Source of the DNA: Arctopsyche grandis
Lineage: Eukaryota > Arthropoda > Insecta > Trichoptera > Hydropsychidae
Direction: 5' to 3'
Assembly: GCF_051622035.1 (NCBI RefSeq)
Contig: NC_135365.1
Location: forward strand, 3,710,501 to 3,774,500
Length of the DNA stretch: 64,000 bases
Shown here: piece after piece, positions 57,981 through 64,000 of the stretch
Numbering within the stretch: position 1 is the first letter of the stretch
Layout: each line of letters starts with the position of its first letter
Translations under genes and position numbers: made by a program
The notes under the pieces: model-generated
What the model was told of the DNA's origin: nothing
Database searches by the model: none
The model's input: only the letters and a program-made list of their open reading frames with translations

Positions 57981-58288
57981 ATATAAATAAAAATAAAAAT
58001 AAAGTATGGACGTAGTGACAACAGATGAAGTTTTTAAATTTGAATTTTGAATCGATCACTCATCATGTTTCCATGGTTTTTCAAAAATGTGAGTGTGGGT
58101 GTATTTTAGAGAAAATATATTATTTTATTTTATTTCTACATACAGTGGTGTAGTCGGGCCATGTCGGACCAGGTCGCAGGTCGCCGCCTTGGTACTTGGA
58201 TCGATATGAAAATTGTTTTTCGAGTACAATTAAAAAATATTTTGGGCAATATTTCAAATAAAATTTTGTATACCAAATATTGCGATGC

Positions 58289-58626
58289 GGTGCAAACGAT
58301 CAACAAGCGCCAGACAGACTGAACCACAGATTAACGACACGTGTACCTTATGCGTGCGCACTGCTCGCACTTACACTAAGCGAAATCTACCCGACATACC
58401 TATCCTGTATACATTCTGTGCTTCTGATACTTTAGTTCCGAATTTTGTCTTATTAAACTCGCCAGAAAGATCGAACTCAATTTTAATAACTACATCTGTG
58501 CACATCGAAAGGTTACTCGTCATCTGATGTGCATTCTATCATTCGTGAAGTCGAGAATTACGTTTAAATCAGCCATCCAGTTAATCTGTGGTTCGGTCTG
58601 TCTGGCGCTTGTCGATCGTTTGCACC
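58289..58626. mobile_element. Foldback repeat F, copy 3
   Basis: 338 bases with inverted ends GGTGCAAACGATCAACAAGC and GCTTGTCGATCGTTTGCACC, then ACAGATTAAC/GTTAATCTGT. It provides the uninterrupted version of the site where the hAT-like element landed at 14737. No exact TSD found. Confidence 0.85.
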
Positions 58627-58629
58627 AAA

Positions 58630-59874
58630 CCCAATTTCGAAACCAAATTTAAAAGACGTTTTGATGAAATTTATGGTTTTTTTTTTATCTAAAAACACCT
58701 AAAACTTCTAAAGAAAACATTATTTGAACTAATTAACCAAACGCACTTGAGAATTTTGCACAAAAGCAAATTTTGCTTTTGACATGCATACACGGGTTTG
58801 CAAAATCAAAGCTGTTGAGGAGGATGCAGTATGAAAGTTCTTGTAAAATATAAAAAAAACATCATAATTTCAACAAATAAGAATATTTGTTAATTAGCAT
58901 TTGATTTTTTTTGTAAATATTTGAACTACCAATATTAGGATACATATTTTTTAAGTAACGTGAAAAAGTGGAAGGGGGTTGTAAAAATTAAACACCGCAC
59001 TGGTTCTTTTTATTTTAGCTCTACCCACTGCATATACATATGTATATCGGAAAAGTTATAGATATTCTTTATCATAACGCTTAGGCTGGTATCAGGTTTA
59101 TTTTCGTATTTTAGTACTTTTTATTTACTTTAATTATCAATATTTTTCTTATGTATTTTAATGCATTTTATAAACTGCTGTCCCAATCTTATTTGGAGAA
59201 TATTAAATATTAAACTCGTTAGTTAAAATATCATGTCGCGAACATACTTACATATGTATGTATGTACATATGTTCTCGACACACGTAGCGTGTATACTAC
59301 ATATATTTGACCATTGCACTTTGCACAATACTATAATTAATATGTATACTATATTTGCACTTTGATATTGAGATACATAAATACCTTATCAAATCTAGTC
59401 AAAAACAAATAAGATAAATCAAAATCATTCCCTCACGATAAATTTTAAAATGCGATTATTTCAGTTTTCGTTTTCAAGTAGATCGTTCGTGTTGTAACAA
59501 ATTTGAATTCACAATTTATAAACTAATTATTAAACATTAAAAATAACTATATTATATTTAAAAGCTTTATAGTGTAACTTAAATCCTTATTCTTGCTAAT
59601 ACATGCAATAATAAATTCTTGGACTAGAATTTTAAAAAATACTATGGAAGGTAGTATAATATAAATAGCGTGGTTTAAAAATCAACATAGTGAGAGTTTT
59701 ACCATATATTATTTCTATGAGATTTCGTATAAAGTGAAAGATATCATTGCCTGAACCTTCCACAACAGAATTTTGTGTCGATTCTTCCAATTACTTCCGA
59801 TTCTCCTCGTATTTGAAATAGAAGAAGTTTAAGGTGGGTAAGTAGTATTATTTAAATAAAGTATTATTATTTAA

Positions 59875-59941
<67 letters not shown>

Positions 59942-60270
59942 TTTAGAATTTGATGCATTTACACATACATTATTTTATGATATCATTTATCACATACATA
60001 CATATATCTATATTATCTTATCTCAGTCCACGCCCAACAACAGAAAATAATTTCGTAATGCTTGAACATTAAGTAATTCATAATAATTTCGTAATATTTT
60101 AGCGATTTCAATATTATTACCGCTTATTACAATTTTATTAACTAGTAATATGTAAATATATGTAGCTTAAAGGAAATTAAACGTTTCAAAATATTGTATT
60201 ATAAGTCCACATTTATCCTTGGAAAATATCTAATATAGTGCCCCTTTTTACTTTATCTATGTACATATGT
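58630..60270. other. AT-rich stretch; includes repeat H and an (AT)n array
   Basis: 58860-59045 is repeat H, uninterrupted counterpart of 31393-31429 plus 32667-32820, with TTAA at 58891-58894. An (AT)n array lies at 59878-59938. (CATA) tracts near 59245. No ORF. Confidence 0.65.
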
Positions 60271-60790
60271 ACGTAGTATAGAGCTGCCATACGTCCCCGT
60301 TGACAGGGACATGTCCCAGTTTCAAGGTCTGTGTCCCGGTGTCCCAGTCCGAGAGTCATTTGTCCCCGTCAATTTCAAAATTTAGACATTTAAAAAAATT
60401 ATTCAATTATTTTTTAATATCTATCGAACAAGACCTTTTGAACCAAGAAATCTCAGGATGCACTCTCTATACTGTGGTCCAAAAAGGAAAGACGTTTACA
60501 CGTCAAAAATTGTACCCACATAATATCTAATATGGATACGCGCGCGCATACTGGCAACACCGACAACGAGAGCGGCGGATGCCCACTGCCCAATTTTGCC
60601 AGCTGGCAACACCGACAATGACACTGACAAGTACGAAGCGCGCGCAGTTCGTTTACTGTCTGCTGATAATATCCGTTTGTTCTGTTTGTTTCTGATCGAA
60701 GAGGACTGATATTTTGATGTACGTTTTTCAATACATAGTAGATATCTAGGTATTCAAGCAACCCAGGCATACAATAAACTGAAAAAACAC

Positions 60791-61291
60791 ATGGACATTA
60801 CGACGACACAAGTAGCAGCATTTGAAAAAGATGTAGAGAATTTTTACAACGTTAGAATTAATTATTTGGCAAAGTGGTCAGTTCCACTGGCGAAATATGA
60901 TGTTTTTTCATGGATGCTTCTCCATGAAGTACCCGAATGGGAACATGTTGAAAAAACTATTGCTTATTTAAGTGAAATGGGAATATTGTTCACGGATTCA
61001 ATCTATGAGGAAGTAAAGTATATGTCATTTATCGAAAATAAAAAAGCCGAAGAATGGAAAACGAAAGATGTACATGATAAATGGTTATACTATTTCAAAA
61101 AAACTGAAGAGACAGAAAGAAAAGCTAATCTACTGAAAATGTGCCAATACTTGTTCGCCATCCCACCGCACAATGCACATGTTGAACGTGTGTTGTCATT
61201 AATTAAAAATCAATGGACAGATGAGCGCAATTCGCTTTCTATTGACACAGTAAAAAGCATAATTCAATGTACTTTAAATTATAAAATGTAA
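60791..61291 (+). CDS. hAT transposase, C-terminal part with dimerisation domain
   Basis: 166-codon ORF inside the hAT element. The last 60 residues carry the hAT dimerisation signature: LLKMCQYLFAIPPHNAHVER (with the N-A-x-x-E-R core) and ERNSLSIDTVKSI. Residues 25-60 (YLAKWSVPLAKYDVFSWMLL) fit the region before it. The N-terminal zinc finger and the first two catalytic acidic positions are missing. Beyond the stop at 61289-61291 the same frame stays open to 61415 and reads CIEFYNYIKGKKELLQK and KTSEKYDW, the usual continuation of this family, so the stop is probably a nonsense mutation. Upstream, the frame is open without an ATG back to about 60709. It may be expressed as a fragment but cannot catalyse transposition alone. 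Confidence 0.82.
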   Translation: MDITTTQVAAFEKDVENFYNVRINYLAKWSVPLAKYDVFSWMLLHEVPEWEHVEKTIAYLSEMGILFTDSIYEEVKYMSFIENKKAEEWKTKDVHDKWLYYFKKTEETERKANLLKMCQYLFAIPPHNAHVERVLSLIKNQWTDERNSLSIDTVKSIIQCTLNYKM

Positions 61292-61417
61292 TGCATTGAA
61301 TTCTATAATTATATAAAAGGAAAAAAAGAGTTACTTCAAAAAACGAAAACATCGGAAAAATATGATTGGGCAAAGAAGAGCGATGATAATGAAGTCACGG
61401 AAATCAGAGAAGAGTGA
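61292..61417 (+). pseudogene. Out-of-ORF continuation of the hAT transposase C-terminus
   Basis: 41 codons in frame with the preceding ORF after a single TAA, ending at TGA 61415-61417. Phrasing is typical of hAT C-termini, which supports a single recent stop mutation. Confidence 0.7.
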
Positions 61418-61754
61418 AGGCGATAGAAGAATAGGCTACTGTACATGAAATAAAATATTAATGTAAGGTTGCATTTAGTTAAATTTATTTGAATCGTCCA
61501 ATTATCTATATTTATTTATTTTAGATTTGGTACAGACGCTTCCACAAAAAAAACCTATTATCAATCTTTAAATTTTTCTTTCAATTCAATTTTTGTTTAG
61601 TTTCAATTACTTGTGTTGAAATGTTGTATATTTTTTTTATAATACAGCTATGAATATCGATAAAAATGTTTTGTTTTGTTTTGTTTTTTTTTTTTTAAGG
61701 GGGTTGTCCCCGTCGGTGCTCCGACACTTATGGCAGCCCCAACGTAGTAACAAT

Positions 61755-62094
61755 ATATTATGTTTTGTGATCATGTGAAAATTCGAACTCGAGATTTTGA
61801 CTGATACGAACTCGGAATCAATTACTGATCACGTTTTCATGGTCTAGAAAAAATGTGTGTGTCTGTGGATTTTTTGAACAACGTTAGTCCTATCAAACTG
61901 AAACTTAGTATTGGGTTCTAAAATTCTTATCGATATTTTTTCAAATTTATAAGTTGACCGGATATGGTACCTCTCCTTAAAGGTGTTCCCTTTTTTTAGG
62001 TTTTTAATTCAATTATCTCCTCAACCGCTAACTGAATCAGACAAAATTATTTTTGTATGTAATATAAATTATAAATTTATAAGCTGATATTTTT
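61755..62094 (+). repeat. Leading part of repeat E region
   Basis: Noncoding. A related short stretch occurs at 58050-58085 (CATGTTTCCATGG versus CACGTTTTCATGG). It leads directly into the tandem E copies. Confidence 0.4.
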
Positions 62095-62870
62095 TAAATA
62101 TTTTTATCTGAACCGCAAGTAGTACTTCTACTTAAGAGAATTGAGGTTTTACTCAGAAACCTTTTAATTTATTGAACTGAAAATTCATATCTAAAAGTTT
62201 GAATTTAATATCAAGTTATGTATAAAATTTGGTAAGCATTTGTCAACCAGAAGTGGCAGTTTACTCTTTTTAGATTTTTCTTCCACTATTTTTTTCGACC
62301 TCTTAAACATGTGTGCTCTTCACGAAAATCAATTTGATGAAAATAAAAAAAAATCACAAAATTTAAAAAACTGGAAGTGGGATTTTTTCGTCTTAGAAAG
62401 GTCAAAAATGTTGTTATTAAAAACTATTCTGTCCACACCTCTGAATGTATCGAACTGAAAATTTATATTTGTATTTTTTGTGTACTAACTTAGAACTGAT
62501 AAGGTTTTGGTCAGAATTTGTAAACCGGAAGTAGAATTTTTTTTTTAAACAATATTTCGTTATTTTATTTTGACCTTTTAAATTATTTTAATCTTCTTGA
62601 TATGTATTGTGTAAAATAATGATAGTGATTTTAAGTGATAAAAAAAAATTGAACCAAATCCGACAGCCGGAAGTAGAACTTTTGTCTTGTGCAAGTTTCC
62701 ATACATTTGCGCTCAATTGTATCGAAAATACTATCATAACTATTAGTATTTCATAATGCTGCTGGTATGTGTGAATGTGTCTGTACGGTTAAATATTGAA
62801 TTTTGTATTGTGTCCTTTTTATATTCCTCAAAAACATAATTTAAGTCATGGGTTGGTCACATCCAAATTT
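62095..62870 (+). repeat. Repeat E, full copy
   Basis: Ordered blocks: GAACCGCAAGTAGTAC, AGAAGTGGCAGTTTACTC, ACTGGAAGTGGGATTTTTTC, TTGTAAACCGGAAGTAGAA, CAGCCGGAAGTAGAACTTTT and finally AAGTCATGGGTTGGTCACAT. No ORF beyond chance length. Confidence 0.85.
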
Positions 62871-62889
62871 TTTTTAAAAGTTGACTGGA

Positions 62890-63545
62890 TTTTTTACATA
62901 CCTAATCAAGGGATCGAGGTTTTTTATGTTTTTCTCGGAAATTTTTCAACGTTTTTTAAACTGAGATTTCATAACTACATAGAAGGTTAAGTTTAATACC
63001 AAGTTATGTATAAAATTTGGTGAGCACCAGACAATTGGAAGTAACAGTTTATTTTTGCTAGATTTTTCTTCCACTAAAAATTTACCCTTTAAACATGTAT
63101 GCTCTTCGCAAGCAAATTCGAGTATAGTTCTTGTATCAATGTGTTGAATATAAAAAATCATTAAATTTAATTAACCGGAAGTGGGAATTTTCCTCTTAGA
63201 AAACTCAAAAATATTGTGACCACTCGATTTCTTTCATAGCCCTGAATTTATCAAGCTGAAAATTTATATTTGTATTCTAATAACTTAGAGCTGATAAGGT
63301 TTTTAAAACAATATTTCATTATTTTATTTTGACCTTTATTTATAATATTATTTTAATCTTCTCAATATTTAATATATATGTATAATATAACATATAAAGT
63401 GATTTTAAGCAATTAATTTGTTTTGAACAAATTCCAACAACTGTAAGTAGAACTTTTGTCTTGTGCAAGTTTCCCTACATTTGCGCTGAAGTTATATAGA
63501 AAATGCTCTCAAATACATAGAAAAAGTCGTGGGTTGATGTCATTC
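62890..63545 (+). repeat. Repeat E, second tandem copy
   Basis: Repeats the same block order as 62095-62870 (TTAATTAACCGGAAGTGGGA, ACTGTAAGTAGAACTTTTGT, AAGTCGTGGGTTGATGTC), with more divergence. Confidence 0.8.
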
Positions 63546-63645
63546 GAATTTTTTTACACGAAACTATTATAAAACTTGTTTTAAAAAAAAACTATTTTTT
63601 TACTAATGTTTTTAATATGTAAACATTTATGAATGTAAAACCATT

Positions 63646-63861
63646 TCAATAGCATTGTAAAGTCGATCTTAAGTTTCCAAGATCGTTATTAATACCCTCA
63701 TCTGCCACTAATTTACATGTATCATCAGCAAATTGAAATATTTCACAATTTACGATTAAATTAGTAAGGTTGTTCACATATGTATGTATGTACATATATA
63801 CATAGATCAGGTAATGTAAGGGTCCAAGCATTGAGCCCTGTGATGTACCTATAATAGTCAT
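63646..63861 (-). pseudogene. CR1/jockey-type reverse transcriptase fragment
   Basis: Minus-strand 71-codon ORF with SQGSMLGPLHYLIYV, then VNCEIFQFADDT, the third catalytic motif F-A-D-D. Between them a (CATA)n-type tract has inserted or expanded in frame (YMYIHTYVNN). The rest of the element is not recognisable on either side. Confidence 0.75.
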
Positions 63862-63889
63862 TTAAGACATTTTATAGCGAAAAGCCTTA

Positions 63890-64000
63890 TGATGGAAGTT
63901 GAAAACGACAATTTTCCAATTTTATCTTCTGTTAGTAATTTCATAGATAATATGACAGATACAACTTCAAACTTAAAATTAAAACCTAAAATAATAGATT
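63890..64000 (+). CDS. Open frame running off the window, unknown
   Basis: ATGATGGAAGTTGAAAACGA starts a frame with no stop for 37 codons to the window end; composition is polar (many N, D, T, K). It may be the beginning of a LINE ORF1 or mere chance. No domain visible. Confidence 0.2.

Larger units (their letters stand above)
60279..61741 (+). mobile_element. hAT element with 8-bp TSD carrying a C-terminal transposase ORF
   Basis: 1463 bases. Ends TAGAGCTGCCATACGTCC and, inverted, TGGGGCTGCCATAAGTGTCG. Exact target duplication ACGTAGTA at 60271-60278 and 61742-61749. Subterminal GTCCC/GGGAC repeats on both sides. It encodes only the last part of a transposase, so it looks like an internal deletion derivative of a longer autonomous element. 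Confidence 0.9.

Overview
The window is AT-rich, eukaryotic and almost certainly from an insect. Evidence: two intron-bearing genes with short spliceosomal introns; several animal non-LTR retrotransposon lineages (R1-like, jockey-like, CR1-like, RTE-like); a decayed errantivirus with a baculovirus-F-like envelope remnant; hAT and Helitron ends; tRNA-derived SINEs; and many (TATG/CATA)n and (AT)n tracts. I cannot name the order or species.

Only two host genes can be supported. They lie in tandem on the + strand at 6245-7002 and 7636-8480. Each has three coding exons and encodes a secreted, cysteine-free, galectin-like protein of about 177-179 residues. I found no other host exons, RNA genes or CRISPR array, so the rest is intergenic or intronic DNA of a gene lying outside the window.

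Layout. 1-5.0 kb: LTR-like repeat, GTF2IRD2/ZBED-type hAT fragment, R1-like reverse transcriptase and an internally deleted errantivirus with a 305-bp LTR. 5.0-6.1 kb: inverted-repeat element carrying a GC-rich minisatellite and a Helitron end. 6.2-8.5 kb: galectin-like pair. 8.7-18.3 kb: SINEs, a TTAA-flanked MITE nested in a SINE, Helitron ends, LTR-like repeats, a hAT-like element nested in a foldback repeat, and an RTE-like LINE remnant. 18-24 kb: mostly unique DNA. 24-28 kb: minisatellite and a CR1-like LINE split by a SINE. 29-33 kb: (AT)n arrays, SINEs and a second TTAA MITE with a SINE inside it. 36-37.3 kb: 1.19-kb element with an exact 8-bp target duplication. 40-44 kb: inverted repeat pair and a Harbinger-type MITE. 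46-50 kb: jockey-like tails and a 395-bp foldback hairpin with an exact 8-bp duplication. 52-58 kb: further inverted-repeat elements, a Helitron end, a jockey-like tail and the best-preserved SINE. 58-64 kb: foldback copy, a hAT element still carrying a C-terminal transposase ORF, tandem ACCGGAAGT-containing repeats and a jockey/CR1 remnant at the edge.

The most informative signals are the secreted galectin-like pair and a set of insertions whose target duplications can be read directly. Several of these have a paralogous empty site elsewhere in the same window, which gives a relative order of transposition. All comparisons were made by eye; percent identities and family names need database searches.
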